DNA of 64,000 nt, taken from positions 23,094,037 to 23,158,036 of the forward strand of contig NC_091219.1 of the NCBI RefSeq assembly GCF_040958095.1. The letters run 5' to 3'. Source of the stretch: Procambarus clarkii. Taxonomy: Eukaryota; Arthropoda; Malacostraca; Decapoda; Cambaridae. A program made the position numbers and the translations under genes. How positions within the stretch are numbered: position 1 is the stretch's first letter; each line of letters begins with the position of its first letter. Under the pieces are notes generated by a model. It did no database searches, was not told where the DNA came from, and worked only from the letters and a program-made list of their open reading frames with translations. Shown one piece after another: positions 1-12,095 of the stretch.

Positions 1-30
1 TGTCCGAAGTCGGAGGCTTGGGCAGCAATA

Positions 31-121
31 TTGGTGGTGGTGGTGGTGGAGACGGTGGTGTGGTGGTGGTGGTGGAGACGGTGTGGTGGTGGTGCCAGGG
101 GTGGTGGTGGTGACGGTGGAG
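31..121. repeat. (GGT)n-rich imperfect microsatellite
   Basis: Runs of GGTGGTGGT interrupted by GAC and CAG. The open frame across it is low complexity. Confidence 0.85.
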
Positions 122-123
122 AC

Positions 124-388
124 GTTATCTTGAGGTTATCTAGAGATGATTTCGGGGCTTTAGTGTACCCGCGGCCCGGTCATCGAGCAGGCCTCCACTC
201 TCAGGAAGCAGCCCCGTGACAGCTGACACCCAGGTACCTATTTACTGCTAGGTAACAGGGGCATAGGGTGAAAGAAACTCTGCCCATCGTTTCCTGCCGG
301 CGCCCGGGATCGAACCCGGGACCACAGGATCACGTGTCACAGGACCACAGGACAGCACAGCGTGCTGTCCGCTCGGCCGGCCCCGACC
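124..388 (-). mobile_element. SINE, family A (tRNA-headed)
   Basis: On the minus strand it begins with a tRNA-like head (GGCCGGCCGAGCGGACAGCA, B box GGTTCGATCCC), continues through a body that includes GGGCAGAGTTTCTTTCACCC and ends in CTCAAGATAAC repeats. Other copies: 6270-6522, 12096-12271, 32879-33110 and 50208-50462; relatives with another head at 5501-5741 and 19399-19667. Confidence 0.85.
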
Positions 389-400
389 ATTGGTGACGAT

Positions 401-475
401 GGTACTCGCCTAATTGGGCTTGCGGGGGTTGAGCTTTGGCTCTTTGGTCCCGCCTCTCAACTGTCAATCAACTGG
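401..475 (-). mobile_element. CR1-like LINE 3' tail fragment
   Basis: GCTTGCGGGGGTTGAGCTTT and following bases match the 3' end of the CR1-like element at 24999-25130 and the pieces at 18418 and 17600. No coding sequence remains. Confidence 0.6.
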
Positions 476-677
476 TGTTTACCTAACAGTGTCCACGAGG
501 GAGGAAGGTCCGGGTCCCGCCTACTAGCCGTGTTCTGCCACATATTACAATGAACTATCTTCACTCTTAATTAAATTCTTTGCCGAATCTGTCCTTAAAG
601 TTGAGGATGGAGGTGGCTCCTTCAACTTCCTTCAGTCCACTCTACTGGTTGCTCTCCTGGACACGGCACGTGTATTA

Positions 678-1312
678 GTTGTGATGATGGTGATGTAGTG
701 ATGGTGGTTGTAGTGGTGGTGATGGTGGCTGTAGTGGTGGTGATGGTGGTTGTAGTGGTGGTGATGGTGGCTGTAGGGGTGGTGATGGTGGCTGTAGGGG
801 TGGTGATGGTGGCTGTAGTGGTGGTGATGGTGGCTGTAGGGGTGGTGATGGTGGCTGTAGTGGTGGTGATGGTGGCTGTAGTGGTGGTGATGGTGGCTGT
901 AGGGGTGGTGATGGTGGCTGTAGGGGTGGTGATGGTGGCTGTAGGGGTGGTGATGGTGGCTGTAGTGGTGGTGATGGTGGCTGCAGTGGTGGTGATGGTG
1001 GCTGTAGTGGTGGTGATGGTGGCTGTAGGGGTGGTGATGGTGGCTGTAGTGGTGATGATGGTGGCTGTAGTGGTGATGGTGGCTGTGGTGGTGGTGATGG
1101 TGGCTGTAGGGGTGGTGATGGTGGCTGTAGTGGTGGTGATGGTGGTTGTAGTGGTGGTGATGGTGGCTGTAGTGGTGGTGATGGTGGCTGTAGTGGTGGT
1201 GATGGTGGCTGTAGTGGTGGTGATGGTGGCTGTAGGGGTGGTGATGGTGGCTGTAGTGGTGGTGATGGTGGCTGTAGTGGTGGTGATGGTGGCTGTAGTG
1301 GTGGTGATGGTA
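678..1312. repeat. 21-bp minisatellite, about 29 copies
   Basis: Unit GTGGTGATGGTGGCTGTAGTG with T/G changes. Because 21 is a multiple of three, a 248-codon frame runs through it, giving a Val/Met/Ala repeat that is not a credible protein. Confidence 0.95.
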
Positions 1313-2937
1313 ACTGAAGGGACAGCTTGTCTAACTACGGAAAGAAAGATCCAGATCTATGTCCAAGACACTAGAATGTTTGTCAATCTAAATCTATTAA
1401 ATATAATTTCTTTGCAAAGTAGGAGACCAGAGGTTTGGGGCTAGCCTCGCCCGACTTTCCACCATGACACATAGGGGGTCGGGGAATGTCAAAAGACAGT
1501 CAGGGTCGGCCGAAGTGCCACCCTTTGACAAATTTAATTATTTCTAGTGCCCCCCCATCCCCCTTGCGATTTTCAGGAATTTTCATGAAGTCTAAAATTA
1601 AATTAGAGGTGTTTCTTGCAGAGTTCAATGTTTACTCCCGTCATTCAACCATCGCTGCACTTTCATGATTTACTCGAAAACAAAGTCATTCCGGGTATAT
1701 TATTAGATTATCTGAGACGGAAAAAGAGAGAGGGGTGGGAGGAAAAGACTGAGAAAATAGGGAGAAAGTTAGGAAACGAGGGATTAGAAAGAGGAAGAAA
1801 GGGAGAAAGAGCGAGCGAGGAGACAGGGGAAGAGTGGGAAGAGAAGTGAGAAGTTAGAAAGCGAGACCCGGGCACCGCCGGGTACCTCATCTGTAAGCAT
1901 TATTTACAACCACCCATAACTCATTGTACACAATAACAATAATAAATTACATGTTCTTTAATAGTAATCTTAATTCAATTAATCAATAGCGCTATTACAC
2001 GTGCGTCCATAAACACACATTATAAAAACTTCTGTATTAAGAGTTCCAAATATTTGCACAGATTTGTTAGATTGTCTGGCGAGTACACGAAAATGTCGAA
2101 ATGCAAATGATGTGTTGTAGTGTGAGTAAAGGACCTGTGGTGGGTGAGCCATGGGGCTGGACGTGCTCACGAGAGACCGGCCGCTAATATAAATGTCACT
2201 ATATGACGACAACATATTACTGATCTATAATATAACCAACTGCCTGACCTGTGATTGTTTACCTGTGAGTTACCCACCATCGACCCTCACCCAGCCAGCC
2301 CCCAGCACTCACTCAGCCAGCCCCCAGCCCTCACTCATCCAGGTTCACGAGGCCGAGGAGCCCATATATAGGGTGTAGCGAGGGCTGAAGATAGCCAAGC
2401 GGCCGCCGGTGATGACAAGCAGCGAGGACCTGTTACCGGCCACCTGCCATAAAGTTCCTGTTTACGACCAGCAAGACGGCGCTGGGGAGAACAAACAAAT
2501 CTGGGGAGAAGACGGAGGGAGGGGGGAGAGGGGGAGGGGGGAAAGGGGGGAATACGGAATTGTGAAGAAGGGAGGGGAGGATGGGAGGAAGGAAAACCAA
2601 ATGTATATGAAGAGAATGAAAGGACGAGGTGAAATTTGCGAAATTAATAATACGATTAACGAGAAAACAGAAATAATGATCTGGAAAGCAGGAAGTGGGA
2701 TAGGGTGCAAAGGGGGGGCACAGGGGGAGGGGGGGGAGAGGGGGAGGGTCATGGCCCGGGTCATGAACCACACACACAGAGGCGGGCAGGTCCCGTGATA
2801 GCGTCCAGCCGGTGGCGCGTCTCGCTCACCTTCCCTCAGTAAATACTCCAAAATGATGGTAACAAAGTCAGCCAGTTATTATCGAGCAGTTTTCACGGTC
2901 TTCATGAAAACTAAAGGAGTCTGTTGATGTGTTGTCG
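1313..2937. other. No gene recognised; purine-rich and AT-rich DNA
   Basis: Purine-rich patches at about 1713-1863 and 2490-2760 separated by AT-rich sequence. TATATA elements occur near 2190 and 2365, but no convincing coding exon follows. Confidence 0.5.
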
Positions 2938-3147
2938 GAGCTACCGTTAGGGACATGTCCAGCCCCTGTAGCCACCGTTAGGGACATGTCCAGCCCCCGT
3001 AGCCACCGTTAGGGACATGTCCAGCCCCCGTAGCCACCGTTAGGGACATGTCCAGCCCCCGTAGCCAGGGTGGTGACGACCCACAGACAGGGTAGCGCAG
3101 GGTGGTGACGACCCACAGACAGGGTAGCGCAGGGTGGTGACAACCCA
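2938..3147. repeat. Two adjacent minisatellites (31 bp x4, 32 bp x2.5)
   Basis: First array: units beginning GCCACCGTTAGGGACATGTC, period 31, 2938-3066. The second follows at once: AGGGTGGTGACGACCCACAG, period 32, 3067-3147. Confidence 0.93.
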
Positions 3148-3545
3148 CAACCACTCACACACCGTCATCCTATACCACACTAATTCCGCTGTGAACACGA
3201 TCCTCGAGTCAAACTCAATCTACCGGTCAACAATCTTCACAAAATAATGCGAACGAGTACAAAAAATAAATCGAATAATCTACTCCATTCTGATTCAGTT
3301 GAACGAATTTTGAAACGAAAATTATGATCGTGTCAAGGGAACCGTGAATAATATTGTACTATAACCATTTGTCTACTGTATTTACGTTCTGGCGTGTTCG
3401 TACCAGTAATATGTACCCGTTGCCACCACACCACACGCTAGTAGGTTAGGTTAGGTCATCTTACTTTAGCCACGTTATTGCGACTCGTCGCCCGCACCAG
3501 CAATGTCCAACTGCACTTCTATACAAAGTCACACATGATTCCTCG

Positions 3546-3722
3546 TATATCACACACAGAGATCACACTAACGTGATGCATCAAATGAACAAATCCCACC
3601 CAAATTAACCCTGTCGTAGCTCAGTCGATTAAGGCAGTGTCTGGGATGCTCCCGGACGCAGGTTCGAATCCTCGTCACGGCCCTTGTGGATTTGTTCCTC
3701 ATATATGATTGCTCACTAATAT
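3546..3722. mobile_element. tRNA-headed SINE (family H) with an inverted tail next to it
   Basis: 3611-3722, plus strand: tRNA-like head with A box GTAGCTCAGTCGATTAAGGC, B box GGTTCGAATCC and CACGGCCCTTGTGGATTTGT. 3546-3600 holds the 3' tail of the same family in reverse (ATCACACTAACGTGATGCAT). Compare 58437-58630, which has the same tail-to-head inverted layout, and the short copy at 9698-9775. Confidence 0.75.
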
Positions 3723-3773
3723 GATTCCTATATGTTGTCCTAGCCACGTTGTTGATGGAGGAATACCGCTACA

Positions 3774-3975
3774 CAGGGCCCCACAGTGCCAAGCGCAGGG
3801 GCCCCCACAATGCCAAGCGCAGGGGCCCCCGCAGTGCCAAGCGCAGGGGCCCCCACAGTGCCAAGCACAGGCCCCCCCCACAGTGCCAAGCGCAGGGGCC
3901 CCCGCAGTGCCAAGCGCAGGGGCCCCCACAGTGCCAAGCACAGGCCCCCCCCCCCCCCACAGTGCCAAGCGCAGG
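3774..3975. repeat. 22-23-bp GC-rich minisatellite, about 9 copies
   Basis: Unit CAGTGCCAAGCGCAGGGGCC plus C-run of variable length. Open frames exist in several phases on both strands because of the repeat only. Confidence 0.95.
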
Positions 3976-5392
3976 CCTCCTTGGTTTCCATGTTCATTTT
4001 GTTACTGTTCCATGTCCCATGCGTCACACTGTGGAGGGCATGAATATGAATGTCACGTTGTCATGTATGCCACCATGTATGATACACCATGTATGATACA
4101 CCACCATGTTATACACCATAATACACCATGTTATACACCATGTATGATACCTGTATGGCTCCTGGACATAGAAAGGAACACCAGTTTCAGACTTCGCCTC
4201 ACGGTGAACTCACAGTCAAGGCCCTGCTTATATTTCCATTATGAAAGTTTGCTTAAAAGCATACCAACATAATTACCAACATGACACATCAAAGCCAGCC
4301 AGTAATTGCTGTTGACATTCACACTCAAAATTACACCACTCGGGAAAGTTAAAAGCAAAAAAATACAAACTTTCAAAGCCGCCACAGAGGACCACTAAAG
4401 CTTCAAAATTATAACCAGAAATTCCTAAGTCCCGAAGCATGTGTTAAATTGGAAGTCGTTCATTTTAAGGATTCTTGAAATATTCCCAAGTTGACAAGCC
4501 AGTGTTAGTGTTAGGCAGCAAGGCTCGTAATCCAGAGTATCTGCTGCAGGCTTAGTGCATAGCTGATTAGTGTTAAGATTGTGTCCAGAGACAAAGACAT
4601 TATCTCCTTCCTTCGTCTCCAGCCACTATACATCTTTGGGCATCCATACATGTTAAAATACATGTGAAGAAACTTGCAAACACTCGCAGCTGCCTGGCAG
4701 AGAGAGCGCAAGCTTAGTTTCCAAACATACATCGTGTCAGCAAGGCGGACAGTCCGCCTGCTATAATAACTCTTGCTATACATTTTACATGACTAACTTT
4801 TCCTTACCCCAGAACCTCTCCATCTTTACTACCACCACTAAAATTTTGCCGAAGCTGGACACTTTGCTTCGAAAGACACCCCCAATGTTGCCACTACTAC
4901 GAGTTATGATAATGGTGCTGAATCTTACAATAATATTACTTCTGCTATTAATAATAAACATGATAAAACAAATTATCGACGACAACCCGCTAATATTATA
5001 TTTAGGCCATAAAACCCACGCCCAATTTTTCCCGCCAAATCTGCTGTCAGCTGACTGGTGATGTACGAGTCGGGGATTTTCCCGCCAAATGCAAGCTTAG
5101 GACGTCACATCCCCAATCTGTTACCCAGCAGCGCGCGCGCGCGCAGCACGCACAGGCCGTAGCGTGACCGGAGGGTATTAAAGTGCGGCTTTATCAACGA
5201 TATATTCCCCAGATATTCCACACGGGTTTAACACAAAACTACAACCAATCTCGTACACGAAAATATTCCATTTGAGCTCTGGCCTCGGCACGCACAGTAA
5301 CTTGCACGACATGTTAAAGTAATATACCATAATACGCCTGAAACTTTGAATACATCAATCTTGAATAGTAGCAACGGTACACCGCCCACCAG

Positions 5393-5480
5393 ACGGCCCA
5401 CGCCGCCCAAACAGACAGGCCCACGCCGCCCAAACAGACAGGCCCACGCCGCCCAAACAGACAGGCCCACGCCGCCCAAC
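5393..5480. repeat. 23-bp minisatellite, under 4 copies
   Basis: Unit CACGCCGCCCAAACAGACAG plus GCC, perfect in the middle copies. Confidence 0.95.
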
Positions 5481-5500
5481 AGCAGCTCAACAATGACATA

Positions 5501-5741
5501 TCTTGGATTATCTCGAGATGATTTCGGGGCTTAGCGTCCCCTCAGCCCGGTCCTCGACCTGGCCTTTTTTTTGCTACATACACCCAGGAAACTAACTCCC
5601 AGGTACCTATTTTACTGCTAGATAACAGGGGCATCAGGCTGAAAGAAACTGCCCATTTTGTTTCCGCCTCCACCGGGGATCGAACCCGAAACCTCAGGAC
5701 TACGAATCTGAAGCGCTGTCCACTCAGCCGTCAGGCCCCCA
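5501..5741 (-). mobile_element. SINE, family A relative with a different tRNA head
   Basis: Shares the body and the TTGAG-type end with family A, but the head, read on the minus strand, is CCTGACGGCTGAGTGGACAG with B box GGTTCGATCCC. The copy at 19399-19667 has the same head. Confidence 0.8.
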
Positions 5742-5847
5742 CACGAGTTACATCGTCATCAGCAACAACAAAACTTTCGCTTTTTGAAGTTAAGATACTT
5801 TTATATTGTTTTTAATTTCACTTCCCTTTGTTAGTGGCTGTAATAAC

Positions 5848-5935
5848 CGAGTATATGTATTATATGTATATGTAATAACCGAGTATATGTATTATATGTA
5901 TATGTAATAACCGAGTATATATTGTGTATGTTAGA
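5848..5935. repeat. AT-rich tandem repeat, under 3 copies
   Basis: TAATAACCGAGTATATGTAT followed by TATATGTATATG, repeated with period about 32. Confidence 0.85.
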
Positions 5936-5999
5936 ATGGCAGGCGATGCTCCACTCTCTCAGCTAAGACAACACGAGTATTGTTAAGGACTAGGCATCT

Positions 6000-6193
6000 A
6001 TACATTAAAACATTGATTGTAACCATGATATATATATGTGCTTCAGCCTACAGTTTAGACCTATTGTCTTGTGTATGACCCTCTGTCCTGTGTGACAGTG
6101 AATACCACCATTATTCTCACTTTAATAAGACTTAATCGAAATCCTCAGATTAGGCAAAATTGTAATTAATTTTGTCAATAAAAATAATAATAA
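6000..6193 (+). mobile_element. 3' tail of the RNase H LINE (truncated copy)
   Basis: Near-identical to the 3' untranslated end of the LINE at 25883-27973 (bases from about 27788): CATTGATTGTAACCATGATA through CTGTCCTGTGTGACAGTGAA to TTTTGTCAATAAA. A 5'-truncated insertion. Confidence 0.85.
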
Positions 6194-6269
6194 GGACTAG
6201 GCTTAGGCCTCGGCCATTACTATGGTGCAATAGTTTGTGTAAAATTTACACACCATTTACATTTACAAG

Positions 6270-6522
6270 GGAGCCGGTCGGCCTAGCGGACAGCACGCTG
6301 GACTTGTGATCCTGTGGTCCTGGGTTCGATCCCAGGCGCCGGCGAGAAACAATGGGCAGAGTTTCTTTCACCCTATGCCCCTGTTACCTAGCAGTAAAAT
6401 AGGTACCTGGGTGTTAGTCAGCTGTCACGGGCTGCTTCCTGGGGGTGGAGGCCTGGTCGAGGACCGGGCCGCGGGGACACTAAAAAGCCCCGAAATCATC
6501 TCAAGATAACCTCAAGATAACC
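6270..6522 (+). mobile_element. SINE, family A, near full length
   Basis: Head GCCGGTCGGCCTAGCGGACA, B box GGTTCGATCCC, body, and terminal CTCAAGATAACCTCAAGATAA. No clear target duplication seen. Confidence 0.88.
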
Positions 6523-7108
6523 ATCGTGTGGGCAAGTAATAACGTCTGGGAGACGTTATTTAACTTACGATGTTGACAAGGAAATTGTGTGTGCAAATTT
6601 ATGACCAAGCCAATTAAGGTAGAGGTTTCGTAATATAGTCAGATGTATGCTAATTTGCCAGATAAGTTGTTACTTAATTAGAATGTTGTCTTGTATTATA
6701 TATAATAATTATTTGCATAATGTATTGCAGAACTGTTTTGTATATTTTCCTATCTAGATAGGCTTATGTAAATATATTTTTAGTTCATAGAAAGGTAGGA
6801 ATGTGAACTCTAACCGTCGAGTTGCACAAGAACTCTCTAGTAATAATATTTACCAAATCTTCTGAAGTTATGAGTTTAATTTACGTAAATTATAGATTTC
6901 TTAGTTAATCTACAATTTAGTTTTTTGCCTAAAAAGAAAAGTGGCGATGGTGCCACTTTTCAACTATTATAAAACTATTATAATATGTTGTTCATATGTT
7001 ATTGATTATGAAATATAGGGGAGTGTTGGTGACTACCTACTGTAATTGTTATTTGTTAAGAGAACGTGTTTGTCACTGGCCGTTATAAGACGTGGCAACT
7101 ACCATTAG

Positions 7109-7433
7109 ACAAGGAAGACATCTCCCGTCACGCAGGGTGCAGTCGCACCTCCACAGATCTCCAGTATCAGCTCTTGATACTGGTAATGGCTCCAAAGGGC
7201 CACCACTTACGGGCTATTCATGCCCGTGCCACCTTTTGGGTGGCTAATCTTCAATCAATCAATCTTTGACACATTCCTCGGGAGACATCTCCCGTCACGC
7301 AGGGTGCAGTCGCACCTCCACAGATCTCCAGTATCAGCTCTTGATACCGGTAATGGCTCCAAAGGGCCACCACTTACGGGCTATTCATGCCCGTGCCACC
7401 TCTTGGGTGACAATCTTTATCAATCAATCAATC
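7109..7433 (-). mobile_element. Two direct tandem copies of SINE family C
   Basis: 7109-7263 and 7282-7433 both carry GACATCTCCCGTCACGCAGG through CAGTATCAGCTCTTGATAC and GGGCTATTCATGCCCGTGCC and end AATCAATCAATC. They are nearly identical, suggesting recent duplication or two insertions into like targets. Other copies: 7556-7613, 9016-9130, 31142-31297, 40186-40250. Confidence 0.85.
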
Positions 7434-7555
7434 TACCATTAGAGAGCCTATTCTCCTAATTCAAACCAGTGTATGTGGAGGGTTCGTGAGGGGGAGGTAC
7501 CGCAGCTCGTCGCCTCAGTAGCCGGCCCGCGCTAAGTAGTAGTTCTTGCTGTTAT

Positions 7556-7613
7556 ACTGATTGATAAAGATTAAGCCACCCAAGAGGTGGCACGGGCATG
7601 AATAGCCCGTAAA
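7556..7613 (+). mobile_element. SINE family C, short fragment
   Basis: TTGATAAAGATTAAGCCACC to GGCATGAATAGCCCGTAA; the rest of the element is missing. Confidence 0.8.
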
Positions 7614-7892
7614 CCTGTTATACTGTCTCAGTTGGTATTTATAAAGTGCCCTCTAGTTAACATGTACTGTAGGAATTATTCATTTATTTGTTCTGTAATT
7701 AGTGACGTAAAGTGCCACCGCCTAGGTTAACTGCTTCTCATGGTGATTACTTGCATAACGATTTTTACCCAGTCGTTCCCGTATAGTGAAATTGGGAGTT
7801 TAGCTAGCATTTTTTTTAGAGCAATCTGTAACCACTATGATAATGAACATTATTAACTGTAGCTTACAGTACTGAATTATACTCCTACGGTC

Positions 7893-7985
7893 CAGGACGG
7901 ACCGAAACGTCGTCGTCTCATTGTCTGGTGTTTGGTTTAGTCTTTATATCTTGAGCCACGTTATTGTGACTCCTCGTCTGCACAT
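7893..7985. repeat. Half unit of the foldback repeat
   Basis: GGTCCAGGACGGACCGAAAC then GTCGTCGTC and the flank GCCACGTTATTGTGACTC, a single arm of the inverted repeat seen complete at 14822-15050, 41264-41455 and 46676-46860. Confidence 0.8.
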
Positions 7986-9015
7986 CTACAACCCCGAACT
8001 AGATATATCAAGTAATTATTAGACAATACATAATTTATTCAACAATAGAACAATAGACTGAATTAGGGGCTGGGCCTATATGGGGGGGGGGGTAGAATTA
8101 TTAGTGCAGTCAATCATTACAGCCAAGTGCCCTCAGTCACCACAACAAGAATATTTTGGCCCGTGGTTTGCTGAATTGTAGGGAGAGACAACTTATATTA
8201 AGACTCACTATGAAGTTACACTTTCCTGTGTAGCATTTGTCCGAGAGATGCGCAAGGCGGCCACCCTCGTCCTCCCAAAGGAAGCGACTTAGGTAGGCTA
8301 AATAAACATGTTTTGGAGCCGGTTATTCTTGAGGATACAAAGACGCAGTGTCAGGTGAAAGTAGCGCCTACGCTTACATAGAGCACATTGTTATATCCTA
8401 TCTTGCCAAAGTTTGATTAATTTACACGATATTGATACTGGCGGCCTCGAGGTGCTTCGAAACATATTTTATTAAATACAGACGAAGCCGATAAGTCGAG
8501 GTAAGTGGGACAAATCTTGTAAACAGATATACAAACAGAACCTTCACCTTTATAAACCCAACTAAAACACGTTAATAACCTGAAACCCCGCACGTCCCTC
8601 CCCCCCCCCCCAGACCACCATCGTCCCGACGGGTCGCAGGCTAAACACCACACACACACACACGACAAGGCCATCGAACCCATGTCAAGACGAACGCAAA
8701 ATATTTTCCATGGCCGGATGTCTTGCCTCGTCACCCGAGACGTTCCCAATGGACACAAAATGTTAATACCTTGCGAGAGATGACGCCTCGAGGCATTTAT
8801 GTCAAATATTTTAGGATAAAGAGTGAAGCGCAGTTACTGTGCTTGTAGGTTGTGACTTGCTGTTGTAGTGGTTTATATTTTTATACTTTACGAGTGGTTT
8901 ACGAGTGAGCAAACTTCTTGTGCCTAAATGCTTTCCTCCCCACAGACGCCTTCTTAACACCCCCTCCTCCTCTGCCTTCTACCAGTTTGAAGACCAAGCC
9001 TGAAAGACTGTAGGC

Positions 9016-9130
9016 TGATTGATTGATGAAGATTAAGCCACCCAAAAGGTGGCACGGGCATGAATAGCCCGTAAGTGGTGGCCCTTTTGAGCCATTACCA
9101 GTATCAAGAGCTGATACTGGAGATCTGTGA
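9016..9130 (+). mobile_element. SINE family C fragment
   Basis: GATTGATTGATGAAGATTAA to TATCAAGAGCTGATACTGG; the 5' part of the unit is missing. Confidence 0.82.
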
Positions 9131-9404
9131 AGGGACTGTAGGCGATCACAGTCAACAAAATGTAGCAATCACTGAAGAGGTGAAGCGGCACCTGGTGAAG
9201 CCTGCCAGACGCAGGCATGATAGACTGAAACTGTCAGTCTGTTTCAGGCACTGCAGCTGTCGGTAACCTGCCCTCGCTAAGTGGTAATAGTTCTTGCTGT
9301 TATACTCTCTCAGTTGGTATTTATCAAGTGCCCTCTAGTTACTATTACTGATAATTAGTACATGTTAATAGTAATAGTATTAGTCCAATCGTTACGCTAC
9401 CCTG

Positions 9405-9525
9405 TGCAGGCGATGAGTCACAATAAGGTGGCTGAAGTATGTTGATAGACCAAACACTAGAAAGTGAAGGGACGACGACGTTTCGGTTCGTCCTGAACCA
9501 TTCTCAAGTCGATTGGTACCCTATC
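9405..9525. repeat. Foldback repeat, one arm
   Basis: GCAGGCGATGAGTCACAATA then GAAGGGACGACGACGTTTCG to TCTCAAGTCGATTG. The mate arm is absent. Confidence 0.82.
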
Positions 9526-9526
9526 C

Positions 9527-10860
9527 TACCTTGCGGTGGTTCCAGGGGTCAAGGTTCCCGCGGCCAGGTCCTCGACCAGGCCTCCTGGTTGGTCTGGCCA
9601 ACCAGGCTGTTGGACGCGGCTGCTTGCAGCCTGACGTATGAGTCACAGCCTGGTTGATCAGGCATTTGGAGGTGCTTATCAAGTTCTCTCTTGCACAAAT
9701 TCACAAGGGCCATGACGAGGATTAGAACCTGCGTCCGGGAGCATCCCAGACACTGCCTTAATCGACTGAGCTACGCTCTCTTGCACACTGCGAGGGGTCG
9801 ACCAGTTATGCCCCTTATGTGTAGTGGAAGCGTGTTGAACAGTCTCGGGCCTCTGATGTTGATAGAGTTCTCTCTGAGTACCTATTGCACCTCTGCTTTT
9901 CAACGGGGGTATTCTGCACATCCTGCCATGCCTTCTGGTCTCATGTGGTATTATTTCTGTGTGCAGGTTTGGGACCAGCCCCTCTATTTTCCACGTGTAA
10001 ATTATTATGTATCTCTCCCGCCTGCGCTCAAGAGAATACAGATTAGGCATTTTAATCGGTCCCAGTAGTTTAGATGTTTTACTGAGTGGATTCTAGCAGT
10101 AAAGGATCTCTGCACGCTCTCCAGGTCAGCAATTTCTCCAGCTTTGAAAGGGGCTGTCATTGTGCAGCAGTACTCCACTCTAGAGAGCACAAGCGTCTTG
10201 AAGAGTATCATCATCGGTAAGGCATCTCTAGTGTGGAAAGTTCTTGTTATCCAATCTGTCATTTTTCTTGCAGTTGTGACGGCTACTTTATTGTGTTCCT
10301 TAAAGGTAAGGTCTTCTGCCATGATTACTCCCACATCCTTTACATTGCTTATACGTTCTATGGTATGATTTGACATCGTTTTGTACGTAGTTTTCGTTTT
10401 TATATTTTCATTTTTTCTATAACGCAGAAGCTGGAACTTGTCTATTAAATGCCATATTTTCAGCGGACCATTGAAAGACCTAATTTACATCTGATTGGAG
10501 GTTTGTCGTGTCCTTTATGCTGCCTTCTCATAAAAATCCTGGTGTCATCTACAAAGGATGATACAGTGCTATAGTTTGTGTCCTTGTCTATGTCCGATAT
10601 GAGGATGATAGTACTGGAGCAAGCACAGTACCCTGGGGGACTGAGCTCTCTTCACAGTTGATGGTCCGGATTTTAACTTTGTTAACTATTACACACTGGG
10701 TTCTGTTAGGAAATTGTAGATCTAGTTTCCATTTTTCCGGTGATTCCTTTTGAACGCATTTTGTGCGTAATAACACCAGGGTCACATTTGTCGAAGACTT
10801 TGCGAAATCTGCGTACATTACGTCAACGTTTTCTTTGTCTTCCATGTTTAGGTCAATTTT
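9527..10860 (-). pseudogene. Broken CR1/jockey-type LINE reverse transcriptase
   Basis: Minus-strand frames give consecutive RT pieces. 10588-10845 contains VPQGTVLAPVL and continues to SSFVDDTRIF, the catalytic xxDD box as FVDD. 10005-10376 covers the thumb region (VGVIMAEDLTF, VEYCCTMTAPF). Below it come the connection NLYSLERRRERYIIIYTWKI and, at about 9545-9680, the C-terminal MPDQPGCDSYV with AASNSL, typical of this LINE type in decapods. Frames shift several times, and a SINE interrupts it at 9698-9775. The N-terminal endonuclease is absent. Inactive. Confidence 0.8.
9698..9775 (-). mobile_element. SINE (family H) head nested in the LINE, with a 12-bp target duplication
   Basis: The minus strand reads CGTAGCTCAGTCGATTAAGG to the B box and CATGGCCCTTGTGAATT. 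It is flanked by perfect CTCTCTTGCACA copies at 9686-9697 and 9776-9787. Removing one copy and the SINE restores continuous LINE sequence. Confidence 0.88.
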
Positions 10861-11219
10861 ATTGTTGTATTCTACACCAATGACTCATAATGGTGTAGAA
10901 ATAAGATGTTCTTTAACTTGCCACAGGTAGAAATATACCTACATTTAAGATTATAAACTACTATCTTCCTTCCTCTTGTTGTTGTTGTGATGGTGGTCAC
11001 CATATCACTGCGGCCCGGTCTCTGACCAGGCCACGTGACTGACAGCTTCCATCATACAATATGTTGGTGTTATCAGCTGTTAATATGACAATATTTCCTC
11101 CCAATATCTAGGCTTTTCACGTCTTTATAAAGTTAACTTTGAACACAATTTGGGTTCTATTAACTAGTATGAGAAACAATGAGCTAAAAGAAAACTCAAA
11201 AATAGAAAAGAAAAATTCA

Positions 11220-11300
<81 letters not shown>

Positions 11301-12095
11301 AGGCTTCAGAGATGATGTAGGATAACACCTTAGATTGAGATTTCATTAGGATCTTTAGCACAATTCTTAACGAACCCTAATCTTAGTTAAAAAAAAAAAA
11401 AAAAAATTGAAAAGCCTTGGGACTTTTTTGGTTAATATAATTATATTGCTGTGTCTTCTGCAGCTCCTACTTTTCAACCTGGTTATTACACACATTACAA
11501 TGTCTCGTGTCTCTAAAGGAAATATTTAAATTCATAGATCTAGTGCCAGTTAACATCTCCCCCCCCCCCACAGGTCATGTTCATGCCCTGCGCTCAGGAC
11601 AATGTCAAGGATTTAATGTTGCATCAATAATTTAGGTGTTTTTATTGAATGGTTTAGCACTGTAAATTATCTGGACAGTTTTTAGGTCATCAATTTTGCC
11701 AGTCATAATTAGAGCAGTTAATTCCCAGCAATATCCCACCCTAAAGAATACTAAATGTTTAATACGTGTTCAGAGAGATTTGTTATCTCGCGATGTGAAA
11801 TTTATCTAGTCGATCAAGTTCCTTGCCAGTGGAAGTTACTGTCTTGTACTCTTCAAAAAGTCGGGTGATCCGCCATCATTACTCTCAGGTCTTTGATATT
11901 ACTCTTCTCTTTAACGATAAGATATTGTTGGATTATTTGATAAACCAGATATTAATTTATTTTTTCTTCAGGAAGAGCGCTGGAATATTGATTTGTTCAA
12001 ACGTCTTCCAGTGTGGCCCACAAGATGATCCGGTTTACATCAGCTTAAAGGTCTTGAGGAAGCCTTGATGGGTGCTGTTTACACACCCACACAAT
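10861..12095. other. No gene recognised; AT-rich DNA with a (GA)n tract
   Basis: Contains (GA)n at 11222-11298, poly-A at about 11391-11406 and otherwise unremarkable AT-rich sequence. No coding evidence. Confidence 0.5.
11222..11298. repeat. (GA)n microsatellite
   Basis: Roughly 38 uninterrupted GA dinucleotides. Confidence 0.97.

Noticed and set aside
698..1444. 248-codon Val/Met/Ala-rich open frame
   Set aside because: Entirely the 21-bp minisatellite read in a frame-preserving period; no domain, no start context and no splice logic.
3440..3460. Telomere-like TTAGG repeats (also near 48345)
   Set aside because: Only two or three units; too short to indicate a telomere or an interstitial telomeric array.
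3611..3682. A stand-alone tRNA gene
   Set aside because: A and B boxes are present but the anticodon loop lacks the invariant T33 and the unit recurs with the same 3' extension at 58513 and 9698.
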